A stretch of DNA of 17,950 nucleotides from Phellopilus nigrolimitatus (lineage: Eukaryota > Basidiomycota > Agaricomycetes > Hymenochaetales > Hymenochaetaceae). Each line of letters starts with the position of its first letter. The first letter of the stretch is position 1. The notes below the pieces were generated by a model. It was given only the letters and a program-made list of their open reading frames with translations, was not told the DNA's origin and did no database searches. A program made the position numbers and the translations under genes. Shown piece after piece: positions 8,373 to 17,950 of the stretch. The stretch is taken from the NCBI GenBank assembly GCA_021029095.1, contig JAJOHG010000473.1, forward strand, positions 1-17,950, written 5' to 3'.

Positions 8373-9236
8373 TCAGGGCTCGAAGGATGGTGCCCAACTA
8401 TCCAAGCGCAAGCCGCGCCACCAGAGCGACGGACGCTCAGAGACCCCGGCGGAGCTGACCCGCTCCCAGCGTAGATCAATTTCCCCTGCAAGTAGTCCAT
8501 GCTGTCCACCCAACGCAGAATTCCATATCACTGTTCCGAAGGTATCAGGCGCTTTTTCTGAAGCGGAAACAGACTCCGAAAGCGGGGTGAGCGGAAGATG
8601 CAGTAGCATGAATGGGAGGGGAGAGGAGAGCGCGCGCAGCACAGTAGCTTTGGTGAAAGCCGACTCAGAGACGAGAAGTGCAACAGAGGGCAATGGGAGC
8701 ACAGAGCTCGCCGGGTCAGGCGGCAAGGAATGTCGGAGTAGCACGCCCTCCATCTCGCGTACGTAGTTCGGACCGAGCTTCTTGCGCTCGGCCTTGCATT
8801 GTGCAAGGACACGTACACGGCGTCTTTGGATTCCCGCGCAGTCTGTCGTAAAGTGGTTTAAATCCTCGAACGCATCCGTTCGCAGTTCAGTAGGCGATCG
8901 TGAAGATGTCGACTCATGAGTATGAACAGGCGACTCAACCCGCGTTGGGTGTGAAGTCGAAGAAGGCAGCCACCACCATCCCATCAGGTCAACACCGCCA
9001 TCGTCCTTGCCACCCACACGAAGGAGAGACATGGAAAGATCGCGCAGTAGAATCGTGGCACGACGCTCAAAGGCATTTCCGCGGTGCACCGTTGAAAGCT
9101 TCACGGACACTGGATCAGTACCGACTTCAGAGGAAGACGAGGATATCTGACAACGTATTGCGGGTACCGGTGGTTTGCGTCGTGTCCGGAGTAAGGGAAG
9201 ACGCAAGCGGGCCAACGTCGCCGCCGCTGCCGACAT
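8373..9236 (-). CDS. RRG7: RRG7-like mitochondrial protein with PD-(D/E)xK nuclease-type residues
   Basis: This is an intact single-exon ORF of 287 residues from ATG 9236. Residues 1-30 are Arg-rich, alanine-rich and free of acidic residues, a classic mitochondrial presequence. The core then shows HRGNAFE (E57), VGGKDDGGVDLMGWWWLP (D83) and VLAQCKAE (Q146, K148). This is the spacing of a restriction-endonuclease-like fold (E...GGxD...QxK), as in the Mrr-like RRG7/DUF2034 family. Yeast Rrg7 is of similar length and is required for respiratory growth; its biochemical role is not settled. A Ser/Thr-rich insertion (about residues 92-130) separates the two halves of the motif. The C-terminus (about residues 230-280), with EIDLRWERV and LWWRG, is also family-like. 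The 5' end faces the decayed gene starting at 9666. Confidence 0.75.
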   Translation of the reverse strand: MSAAAATLARLRLPLLRTRRKPPVPAIRCQISSSSSEVGTDPVSVKLSTVHRGNAFERRATILLRDLSMSLLRVGGKDDGGVDLMGWWWLPSSTSHPTRVESPVHTHESTSSRSPTELRTDAFEDLNHFTTDCAGIQRRRVRVLAQCKAERKKLGPNYVREMEGVLLRHSLPPDPASSVLPLPSVALLVSESAFTKATVLRALSSPLPFMLLHLPLTPLSESVSASEKAPDTFGTVIWNSALGGQHGLLAGEIDLRWERVSSAGVSERPSLWWRGLRLDSWAPSFEP

Positions 9237-9665
9237 TAATACTAATAGAGGGAAAAGAGCGCCAGAATGAGAGTTCTAGCTTGTCGGCGTTGGCGGACCG
9301 TCCAGAAAGTGTTGCATCCTGCCTTATATGGAGCTCAAATCCCATCCGCTTGTGGGAACCAACCTCCAAGATGCCGCCTTGTAGTTCAACCTCATGCAAA
9401 TGACTATTTAAAATGTATAAATGTCACAGAAAGTTGTAAAAAAAATTGCTGTACATACAGACAATGAGAATACAGATATAATCGACTCGACTCGACATGG
9501 TGGTTGGTTTCCATAGGTATATTTCCATATAAGGCATGATGCAAGACTTTCTGGACTGTGGACAACCACCTGTATTTATGACAGCATCTGTCACATGACG
9601 TTTACGTCGATTATCGATTACTTGGTGGCTCGTTCGACTTACTCTGAGTCTCTACCGTCTACACG
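9237..9665. other. Intergenic region between the RRG7-like gene and the decayed plus-strand gene
   Basis: This 429-nt divergent spacer presumably contains the RRG7 promoter. It includes a short tcgac triplication near 9482-9496 and an A-run near 9438. The open frames 9127-9399 (minus) and 9267-9467 (plus) have no support. Confidence 0.45.
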
Positions 9666-11073
9666 ATGTCGTCTGCAGGCGCAAAACGTTTACCGGAACC
9701 TGGAAACCCTCCCAATGCAAAGAAACCACACTTACATAAAGAATTTGATATCGCCGGATGCACATTTCTTCAACGGCTTACGACAAAACTGTGGAAAACG
9801 AAAGAGCTAGTCTCAGATCCTCGCAGTTAAACATCTTCGGATCCCTAGCCTGGTTTTATGTGATCGCTCGAATCACTCCCTGACTTATCCAGATGAGGAT
9901 TTGTGTGATACTGCTGATGTCAAGTCCGTCTGACTGCGATGCTCTCAAACGTTTAGCAAGCCTGCTCACGGGGATGCTTGGTCCAAACGTACAAACTGAA
10001 AAGTTATCGTCGGTTGCACTCGAACTTTCTAGCCTTGGTCAATACAATTCGATCTAAAAGCGTTTCACCGCCATTATGCCATCTTCTGTAGGATTGTTTT
10101 CCGCCAAGCAGAGAGCCACCGACAAGCAGAAAGACACAAAGGAGTACCTCGTCTCAGTTTCCTCAAATAACGACAGCTGGTTCTTGGTTTCCTAACATTG
10201 TGCTGGTACGAAGTACGTCTACAGCGATATCTTAATCACAAGAGTACGCGAGAAATGTTCCGTTGGCACTGTTGGCGTACATGCAGTATTATAGTCAAGA
10301 AGCTCCATGTGGCATTTAAGGACAAGATAATGCACTTCAGTCACTCTGTGGAGGTTTCCGAAATTTTTTGTCTTAACCGGAAATTCCTATTGCGCTTGGG
10401 GCAGGCGTCATCTGCGCGAGCTGTCAAGGCAATTTGGATTTGTTCATCCATTTTGCTACTTCGACAAGGTCTTGGGCAGAAATAATGTTTCTGCCATTCT
10501 TTTTCAGGTAAAGAACGACCATTGGTCAGCCACATCCGTATCCTCTTGACGCGATGGTTTTTCTCACTATAAGATCGGCATCTTCGACGAAGCATGTGAC
10601 ACTGTTCCGGAGGATCTGACATTGTCGCCTCTCTTGCATCTAGCAAGACCTTCATGCGGAACTTCACGGTGACGACCGTAACTCCAAGGCGCAGCTGAAG
10701 AAGGTGAGGAAGGAAACGGGAAAAGTGAAGAAGGGGAAGGGAAAGAAAGGGCAGTGGATGAAAAGAAGTCCAAACCTCGTCGCGATCGTCAATACACCGC
10801 GTATGATTTTTACGTTGGGGGTCTGGAGGAAGTCTGGAAGCCGGTGGGACCAGAACCCGCAACATATAAGTCGTTGCTGGACGTCTCAGGCGCATGGAGT
10901 GACATGTACAGAAGTTCGAATAAGAGAGCAGAGAGCACTTGCAGGTCTCAGGCTCCGGGCGCGGGGACGCATAAATCTCATTGGAAGAGGATACAAATGA
11001 GGAGATCGTGGAAGTCGGCATGAATGCTGGCGAAGGCCAGGACCCGAATGCTATGAATGTTGAGGGAATATAA
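9666..11073 (+). pseudogene. Decayed basidiomycete lineage-specific gene of unknown function
   Basis: The reading runs from ATG 9666 (MSSAGAKRLPEPGNPPNAKK). A frame-consistent 67-nt intron at 9826-9892 joins LVSDPR to EDLCDTADVKS. Coding-like blocks then follow in changing frames: SDCDALKRLASLLTGMLG; an in-frame TAA at 10055; DKQKDTKEYLVSVSSNNDSW; LALLAYMQYYSQEAPCG, then TAA at 10317; LRELSRQFGFVHPFCYFDKV and VSAILFQVKND (10400-10546); TGA at 10547; HYKIGIFDEACDTVPEDL; VASLASSK; an acidic linker; QYTAYDFYVGGLEEVW, YKSLLDVSGAWSDMYR; and an acidic tail (EEIVEVGMNAGEGQDPNAMN) to TAA 11071-11073. The combination AILxQVKN / IGIFD / YTxYDxxxxGL recalls, from memory, large families of uncharacterised agaricomycete proteins. 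At least three nonsense codons plus several frameshifts argue for a pseudogene. Confidence 0.6.
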
Positions 11074-11494
11074 AATATCTCAGATCACTTTTGCTGACCA
11101 TTACTCTGTATTGTATTCAATGTCCATCAACGTTTTCGCTGTCTTCGCTGTCATCGCTCTTTGCTGTTGTGCGGATGGATTGCTCTGTATCTAGACTTGC
11201 ATACACTGTAAAATACAAATATGATGCTTATTCTAGCACTCACATTACGCATCGAAATGTGTCTTTCATTCATCTCCCCCAAGCTATTGATACTGAAGTT
11301 CATTTTGGAGGAGCTTCTGTATCGACTTTGACCTATGCTCGAAGTACTTAGGGGCGGTCTTATGTAAGCGCCAACGTTCAACGTTGCTCAAGCAGCGTCA
11401 CTGCCGCTGAATTCCGACGACGACTATCCTCACCCCTCACCTCTGTACACTCTGCTCCGCGCTCCGATACGACCTTTACGACGGGCTCTCTCAA
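11074..11494 (+). promoter_or_regulatory. Upstream region of the IQGAP gene
   Basis: These 421 nt precede the IQGAP start. The last 120 nt are C/T-rich, typical of fungal core promoters. A TATAAAATA-like string at about 11069-11077 overlaps the stop of the decayed gene and is too far upstream to be a confident TATA box. No gene is supported: the open frames at 11091-11351 and 11151-11381 lack coding character. Confidence 0.4.
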
Positions 11495-14400
11495 ATGGAT
11501 CGCTCAAATTCCGTTTCCTCGACGTCCTCCTCGACGTCGCGGCACGACACAGAACCCTTCGCTTACCAGACCCGTATCTTGGCGCGCACCTCGTCGACGT
11601 CGCGTCAGAACTCAGCGTTGCCGAAGGCTGGGGTACTGAAGGCGACAAGCTCGCATACGGGGAGCAGGAGATGGGCCCCATCGCATCGCGCCGGTACCAG
11701 CATTGACTCAGTCAGGGGGAAGTGGGAGGAACGCGCGCGTACCGAGGCCGCTCTCAACAATCAGTCGAGCCCGTCAAGGAGCAGTTTCAGCACAGACGAT
11801 ACGCAATCCACAGCCCCATCGTCTCCTTCCACACCCGAATTCCAGCTAGATAGTAGGCCATCGCCGCCACGTTCGTTTCATTCGACAAATGCAGGACTTG
11901 CGGGCGACAAGTCCTCATCCACGCCGACTCTCCTTAAACGACACACGATGCCCGACCCGATCGTCGCGTCTCCATTGTCACCGAATAGTACGGGTATCAG
12001 CGTTGTCTCTCCCGAGCCGCTATCGTTCTCATCCATTTCGACGCCTGCGACGCAGCGCATACACTTTCCTATGTCCAGCCCTTCAGTCGCGTCCAGGCGC
12101 CAGAAATTCGACAGCAACACCGACACTCCTACGGGCACAGACTCGTCTAGCACTCTAGGAACATTATCTTCGCGGTCTGGAAGATCAGTCGACTTCGATT
12201 CTATTATGAAGGATACTAGATCACCAGTTGCCGACTATTTGAACGGTGTTCCTTCGGCATCCTCAACTGAGGATGTAAGCCCAGGACGACTACGATCAAC
12301 CTCACTTTATGGATCTCCACATTTCTCGACGCCCTCTAGGCAGGATTTGCGAGCCTCGATGTCTCAAGACAAGTTTACTCGTCCGTCTTCGCCCGACAAG
12401 GCTGTGCGACCCTCTTCACCTGACAAGTCTATTTGGCAGATGAATACACCCTCGTCTGGCAACTCTGCTCTTCCTTCTTTTCCCGAAAAGTCTACTCGAC
12501 AGGTGAATCTGCCTTCCGCTGACAAGGTTGCCAGACAGTCCTCGCTTGATTCTTCTAGAAGGACTTTCTCCCCGACTAACAAGCAGGACTTGTTCACACC
12601 TTCCTCCCCAGACAAATCTGCTTTGTCCAAGCCTATTACCCTTCCAAGAAGAAACTCTGTGAAAGACTCGCCCTTCCTTCGCCCTTCTTCCCCAGCACTA
12701 GAGACCTCTTCGAAGCTCAATCCATCCACTCCTTCATATCGCCCACCTCCTGTTGCACCATCTTCGTTTTCGAACGCCTCTTCGTCAGCCATGTCCCCAA
12801 CTCCATATCGTAGCTCGTATATGGCGAACAAGAAAGCAGGGGCTTATGGTGACATATCTGTTGTCGGAAGGAGACTTGGCCGCCATCTACCGCGAATTGC
12901 AAGCGGAGACGGGAACGAGGATCCCGAACCTGAGCCTGAGCCTGAACCCGAAAAGAGACTCTCACCGATGCCAGAAAAAGTTATTTCTGAAATGCCTGCA
13001 GAGAAGTCTTTTGAGGAGAAGTCTTTTGAGCCAAATCCACGGCTTCAAAGGCTAGAGCGTAGGGAGAAGCGTCTAAGAGAATGGAAGCTGGAAATGGATC
13101 GCGAGCCACTGCCTCCCCCTAAGACCAACAATCATAGCCCAAGCATGGAGTCCTTCGTTATGCCTCACTCTTCCGATGATGTTGCAGGTATTCCCGGTCG
13201 AAAGCGTCTGTCCCGCGACGTTGTTGCACCCCCATCTCCTCTTGGCGGGCATCTTTCGTATTCATCCATGCCACTTCCGTCTTCCCGTATGGGCGTGCGC
13301 GGTGGCCTCTGGGCAGACACACAGCGTCATCTTCTGCGTGCGTACGAGTATCTGTGTCACGTCGGAGAGGCGCAGCAGTGGATTGAGGGCTGTCTTGGCG
13401 AGGAACTCGGGTTCGGTGTAGTGGAGATGGAGGAGAGCCTCAGGAATGGTGTTGTTTTAGCGAAACTTTCACGTGTTTTTCTGGGAGAAGGAGTAGTGAA
13501 GAGGATCTTTGAGGTGAACTCCGTCCCCAAAATTTTTAAGCCGATCGAAAACTAATTACAGTTACTCGTTTGCAGGCGCCGAAGCTCGATTACCGGCAGA
13601 CAGATAACATCAATCATTTCTTCTTCTTCATCCGCCATGTTGGCCTGCCAGAGGTATTAAGCCTCCTTTTTTCACACTGCTTGTTTCTCACTGCCTTGGT
13701 TAAGTGCTTCATCTTTGAAACGACTGATCTATACAATAAGAAGAATATCCCGAAGGTCATTTACTGCATTCACGCACTGAGGCATGGTCTCGACTTATTA
13801 TTGAATTGCACACACGCTGACCGTACGAATTAGTCATTTGCTTGCCCGTCGAGGCTTAGCGGAACGTATAGGCAACCTTCTTGGTCAACTTAAATTTTCT
13901 GATGATCAGCTACAACGCGTGGAGAAAGGATTGAAGGATGCTGGCGTCCCTATGCCAAACTTTGGTGCTGTTGGTCGCGAACTCGCCAAGGAGATTAATG
14001 AGGAGCCTGAGGTAGAAGTCGAGACAGAAGAAGAGCGTGAGTGCATCCTTGTCTTACTCTACAATGTTAACGGTAAGCTTACGGTCGTACAAGGTCGAGA
14101 CCGGCTTCTTCTTGAGAATGAGGAATCCATCGCGGGATTACAAGCCGTTATGCGAGGGTTTCTGGTCCGCAAGGATCAAGCTACACATCACGCTCGTATG
14201 CGTTTGGCAGAGCGTTATATTGTCAGGTTTCAAGCGCGTTGCCGAGGCGTCGCATCAAGGCAACGTACTTATGACCAACGCAAGCAGAAAGCGGACTTTT
14301 CACCATGGATTCTTGCCATCCAAGCTCATGCGCGTGGTCTGATCGCTAGACGAGCATGGCAGGAGCGCCTTGCGTGCGTGCATGCTATAACAAAGAATAT

Positions 14401-17400
14401 CATCAAAATCCAGGCGCAGTCCCGCGGTATACTTCAAAGACGTCGTTTTGCGCGTCTGAAGGCTGCTCTAGTCAAGAGTAAAGTTTCGGTGCTGAAACTC
14501 CAAGCTGCCGCTCGTGCAAAGCTTGTGAAGAAGAGCCATCAGCAGATGCATAAGACGCTCGGACAAACAAAGATTGTGCAAGGCGTCGTGAGTTTACAAG
14601 CTGCCAGCCGGGCGCTGCTTGTTCGCCGCAAAATCGCGCGCAAGATGGAAGCATTGAAAAAGGCGGAAAGCAATGTGATTTCTTTACAAGCTCATGTGCG
14701 TGGACTTCTCGTGCGCAGGCATGTACGAAATCAACTCGCCAAGCTTGACGATGCTGCTGAGGTGGTCGTTCGTATCCAAGCAGCGGCCAGGTGTTACCTT
14801 GCGCGTAAGCGCCTGCTCAATCTCATTCGCGGGTTGAGGCGCGCTACACCGGCCATCGTAGCTGTTCAAGCGTTTTCGCGCGCAAATCTGCAACGCAAGC
14901 AGCACAAGGCCTTGAACAAGGCTCTCGGTGAAGTAAAGGTGATATCGGCTGTGGGAAACTTGCAGGCATTGGCACGTGCCACGCTAGTGCGGAAAAAGAA
15001 TCAGGAACAAAGCAAAAAGTTGGAGTTCCTCCAGCCCGACATCGTTGGCTTTCAGGCAGTCGCACGCGGCGCTCTCGTCCGGAGAGACTTCATCGCATGG
15101 CGGGACCATCTGCGAAACAGTTATGCTGAGGCGACACACCTTCAGGCACTCTTTCGCGGCTTGGTTGAGCGCCGCAAATTCACGGAGAAAATGAAGTACT
15201 ACCGTGCGAACTTGGAGAAGGTCATCAAGATCCAGTCTTTGTATCGTGCGAAGGAGACACGAGACCAATACCGCCAGCTCACGCTTGGGCATAACGTCAA
15301 CGTTGGGACAATCAAGAACTTTGTCCACCTGCTTGACGATTCAGAGGCAGACTTCGAGGACGAGATTGAGGTAGAGCGCCTGCGGAAACGCGTCGTACAG
15401 AGCATCCGCGCAAACCAGGCGCTCGAAACGGAGGTCAACGAACTTGACGTGAAGATTGCGCTCGTCGTGCAGAATGTAAAAAGCTTCGAAGAACTCATTA
15501 AAGCTCGCAGACGGAATGACAGTAATGCCGCGAACGCATCCCGTGCTAGTGTGCTCGCGGCACACGGAGACCCATTTGCAGGCCCGAGTTCGCTTGACCA
15601 TGAGACGAAACGCAAGCTCGAGCTTTATCAGCAACTTTTCTATCTTCTACAGACCCGCAGCGATTATCTTGGCAAGCTCTTCCGTCAGCTTGCGAAAGTG
15701 GACATACCCGCCAAAAATAAGAAGCTGGTGGAGCGTGTCGTGCTAATGCTTTTCGGTTATGGTCAGGACAGGCGGGAAGAGTATTTGTTGCTTAAGCTTT
15801 TTCAGGTATGTTCTATTCTCTGACAAAACGCAGTTTACTTAATAAAATAAAATATGTACTACTCCTTACAGACTTCTGTGAGAGCTGAAATTGCGATCGC
15901 ACCCTCCGTGGTATCAGCGATGCAAGACATACCTATATATTTATCTATCGCATTGCAGTATGGACGCACTAAGCAAGTCACGTATGTCCGAGACACGCTG
16001 CAGCCTCTCATATTGACTGTCATCAACACTATCGTCGATCACGAAACTGATGAAAAACTGGATCTGGAGACCGACCCATGCATTGTAAGTGCTTGGTAAT
16101 CACCTTGTCTTAACACTTACTCAGATGCCCCGATAACAGATCTATCGCTCAAGAATTAACATTGAAGAAATGAAGACTGGCATGAGAAGCAACAAACCGA
16201 AGGATATTAGCTATCGCGATGCCGTTATGGATCCTGATACCCGTGCAGTGTTCATTCGGAGTAAGCCTTGAAATCATTTGTGCAAGATATATTGTGAATA
16301 AATTCTCGCCGCAGATCTTCAGAGGTTACATGCTTTAACTAGAGATTTCGTTAATGCGATCGTTGTCTCTACGAAGAAGATACCGTATGGCATGCGCTTT
16401 CTTCTCCGCGAGCTCTTAGCTTCTCTCAAGGTTTGTTTATCTTATTTATTCTATACTTAATCGTATTCATGGCTTTGCAGACTAAGTTCCCAAACCAGAC
16501 GGACGAAGACTATACGATCCCTCTTGGCAAACTTCTTTTCTATCGTTACATCAATCCAGCGATTGTGTAAGCGCCGTAAGCTTATGCACATCATTGTCTT
16601 GTGTTGATTTCTTCTTGACAGTGCACCAGAGACATTTGACATTGTGCCAAACACAATTGACATTGCTGATCGGAAGAATCTAGCGCAAATTTCGAAAATG
16701 CTTAGCCAAATTACGCAAGGGAAGGAATTTGGCGAAGACGATCCTTGTCTCAGTCCTCTCAATAAATACGTGGCGGAAGCCATCAAACAAATGAGGACGT
16801 GGATTTTCGAAGGTGAATATGATTCATACATGCGACATCGTTTTGATAACAAAAACCCATGTAGTTGCCGATGTTCCGGATGCTGAGACTCAGTATCACG
16901 CAAACGAGTTTTTGGATGTCGCCGTTCAACCCAAGCCAATATACATATCCCCTAACGAGGTTTACTCTATGCATTCTCTATTGTCGCAGAACCTTGAACG
17001 TTTGGCACCATCTCGGGACGACCCTCTTCGAAGCATTCTTATGGAACTTGGCGGTGTTCCGAATCAGGCTACCGAAGAACTAAATGTCGCTCGTGATGCT
17101 GCCATCACTTTGGAGCTTACGAACCGTTTTGCGAATGTCAAGGGTGAGTCTTCTGCAGTGAAAGGGTCAGGTGCTTTGTTTGACTTCCGTGCGGAAATGT
17201 TACAGATCCGCATGCCGAAGAGAAAGCGCTTTGGGTACAAGGGAAACGTGCTGTTCTTGCAATTCTTCGAGTGCAGCCAGCTAGAGATCTTGTAGAGTGC
17301 TTGATGCAACCTGTATCCGAGGAGCACGAGATGTTCTGGGAGGATATCGTCGACCGAGAGCTAATGACTGATCATATGCGCCAACGGCAACGACGGATGC

Positions 17401-17950
17401 CTTCCACAACTGGGGCAGAATCGGCCTATCGATTGGACGACATTCGATCGTCAGTGTCTTTTTCCACCAACCGCGTTTAAGCGACGTGCTAACTGATCCT
17501 TTGTAGACTGACATTCAGGGAAGTGAAGGCCCATGCTATCTATTTCCTTCTGGAGCTTGAAAAGCAGGATAAAGTGACTCGTGAGGATGGATATCAAGGG
17601 ATCCTAAATGCTATAGCAGGTGACGTACGCAGCAAACACCGGAAGCGGCTTCAGCGTCAGCAAGAACTTGCCAGCATGAACGAAGCTTTGCAGCATCTTA
17701 CCGAACGCAAGAAATATTATGAAGAGCAAATCAAGCACTATAATAACTATATCGAGACGGCGATGAATACCATGCAGAAGGGGAAGAGGTAGGTCTCCCA
17801 AATAATTTAGTTCCTACATTTCACTGATACCTTGCTTTGCCATAAATATAGTAAAAAGCGATTCGTCATGCCGTTTACGAAGCAATACTTTCACCTTCGA
17901 GATCTACAGCGATCAGGGAAGTCGGCAAAATTCGGCTCCTTCAGATACAG
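11495..17950 (+). CDS. IQG1: IQGAP-family cytokinesis scaffold (Iqg1/Rng2-like), 3' end outside window
   Basis: The exons are 11495-13513, 13576-13653, 13705-13781, 13834-15805, 15872-16084, 16140-16260, 16315-16430, 16481-16566, 16622-16812, 16865-17143, 17206-17449, 17507-17788 and 17852->17950. They splice to one open frame of about 1,925 residues with no frameshift. Residues 1-600 are Ser/Pro-rich and probably disordered. Residues 606-728 form a calponin-homology domain (TDNINHFFFF, DLYNKKNIPKVIYCIHAL). Residues 827-1202 hold 13 IQ-like motifs, followed by a coiled-coil-like segment. Residues 1380 to about 1625 form a RasGAP-related domain (QDRREEYLLLKLFQ, KIPYGMRFLLREL, LLFYRYINPAIVAPE). 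From about 1730 on the RasGAP C-terminal domain begins. In fungi this protein sits at the contractile ring, binding actin (CH), calmodulin and myosin light chains (IQ) and Rho-type GTPases. IQGAP GAP domains are known to lack GAP catalysis. The start is the only ATG in frame with a clean leader. Confidence 0.95.
12379..12620 (+). repeat. Degenerate PSSPDK repeats with CDK-type S-P-x-K sites in the IQGAP N-terminus
   Basis: Within exon 1 there are five related units: RPSSPDKA, RPSSPDKS, LPSFPEKS, LPSADKVA and TPSSPDKS. Three contain S-P-D-K, which fits the full S/T-P-x-K/R consensus of cyclin-dependent kinases. This suggests cell-cycle phosphorylation of the scaffold tail, an inference from motif alone. 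A separate (Glu-Pro)n tract lies at about 12925-12950. Confidence 0.75.
13310..13846 (+). other. Calponin-homology domain of the IQGAP gene, spread over four exons
   Basis: The domain starts at WADTQRHLLRAYEYLC in exon 1 and ends at ALSHLLARRGLAERIG in exon 4, interrupted by introns of 62, 51 and 52 nt. The family-conserved TDNINHFF and DLYNKKNIPKVIYCIHAL blocks are intact. This is the predicted actin-binding part of the protein. Confidence 0.9.
13782..13833 (+). other. Non-canonical GC-AG intron in the IQGAP CH domain
   Basis: Joining CTGAG at 13777-13781 to TCATTTG at 13834 gives ALSHLLARRG, the expected CH-domain end. The intron would run gcatgg...aattag, 52 nt, phase 2. The nearest GT (at 13787) throws the frame into a stop. 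The other internal introns of this gene start with GT. Confidence 0.75.
14138..15265 (+). repeat. Array of 13 IQ-like motifs in the IQGAP protein
   Basis: All 13 lie in one uninterrupted exon. They begin LQAVMRGFLVRK, FQARCRGVASRQ, IQAHARGLIARR, IQAQSRGILQRR, LQAAARAKLVKK, LQAASRALLVRR, LQAHVRGLLVRR, IQAAARCYLARK, VQAFSRANLQRK, LQALARATLVRK, FQAVARGALVRR, LQALFRGLVERR and IQSLYRAKETRD. Spacing is about 25-38 residues. Each is a potential calmodulin or myosin light-chain site; several lack the central Gly or first Ile and may bind weakly. Human IQGAP1 has four. Confidence 0.9.
15740..16812 (+). other. RasGAP-related domain of the IQGAP gene
   Basis: The domain spans the end of exon 4 and exons 5 to 9. 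The markers are REEYLLLKLFQ, FIRN|LQRLHALTRDFVNAIV, KKIPYGMRFLLREL and LLFYRYINPAIVAPE (the FxRxxxPAI-type RasGAP signature). In characterised IQGAPs this domain binds Cdc42/Rac-type GTPases without stimulating hydrolysis, because the arginine finger is missing. I cannot place the finger position with certainty here. Confidence 0.85.

Noticed and set aside
8900..9403. 167-residue plus-strand open frame, and 8314-8766 beside it
   Set aside because: Both are antisense to the RRG7-like gene, which has a presequence and conserved motifs on the minus strand.
10341..11021. 226-residue minus-strand open frame
   Set aside because: It lies antisense to the decayed plus-strand gene. The plus-strand islands have ordered family-like motifs, and this frame has none.
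12364..12831. 155-residue minus-strand open frame in IQGAP exon 1
   Set aside because: It is a low-complexity mirror of the PSSPDK repeat region.

Overview
The window looks like nuclear DNA of a basidiomycete fungus, probably a mushroom-forming agaricomycete. Genes are split by many short GT-AG introns (about 44-89 nt) with ctgac/ctaac-like branch sites. The genes are fungal types: an IQGAP-type cytokinesis scaffold, a mitochondrial RRG7-type protein and an ACMSD-like amidohydrolase. There are no operons, rRNA, CRISPR arrays or recognisable transposons. All intron and exon borders were read by eye from splice signals and frame continuity.

Layout, left to right. (1) Positions 1-859, minus strand: the 5' part of an ACMSD/amidohydrolase_2-type gene, running off the left edge. 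Its splice sites are intact but the frame is broken by about seven single-base indels. (2) Positions 1919-5876, plus strand: a nine-or-more-exon gene for an unrecognised protein of about 1,140 residues. It carries an internal tandem duplication of a whole exon set, hydrophobic segments, a long acidic Ser-rich domain, an NLS-like basic patch and a Cys-rich tail. Its first exon and its stop are both uncertain. (3) Positions 6024-8372: gene-poor, with only short coding-like islands on both strands that probably mark decayed or very small genes. (4) Positions 8373-9236, minus strand: an intact single-exon RRG7-like protein with a mitochondrial presequence and PD-(D/E)xK-like nuclease residues. (5) Positions 9666-11073, plus strand: a decayed gene whose islands in alternating frames resemble a lineage-expanded basidiomycete protein family of unknown function. 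(6) Positions 11495 to the right edge, plus strand: an IQGAP homologue of at least 1,925 residues in 13 exons. It has a very long Ser/Pro-rich N-terminus, a CH domain, 13 IQ-like motifs, a RasGAP-related domain and the start of the RasGAP C-terminal domain.

The genes do not form one pathway. The best lead for something undescribed is the duplicated-exon gene at 1919-5876. Next are the decayed gene at 9666-11073 and the unusual architecture of the IQGAP gene (about 600 extra N-terminal residues, 13 IQ motifs, a GC-AG intron).
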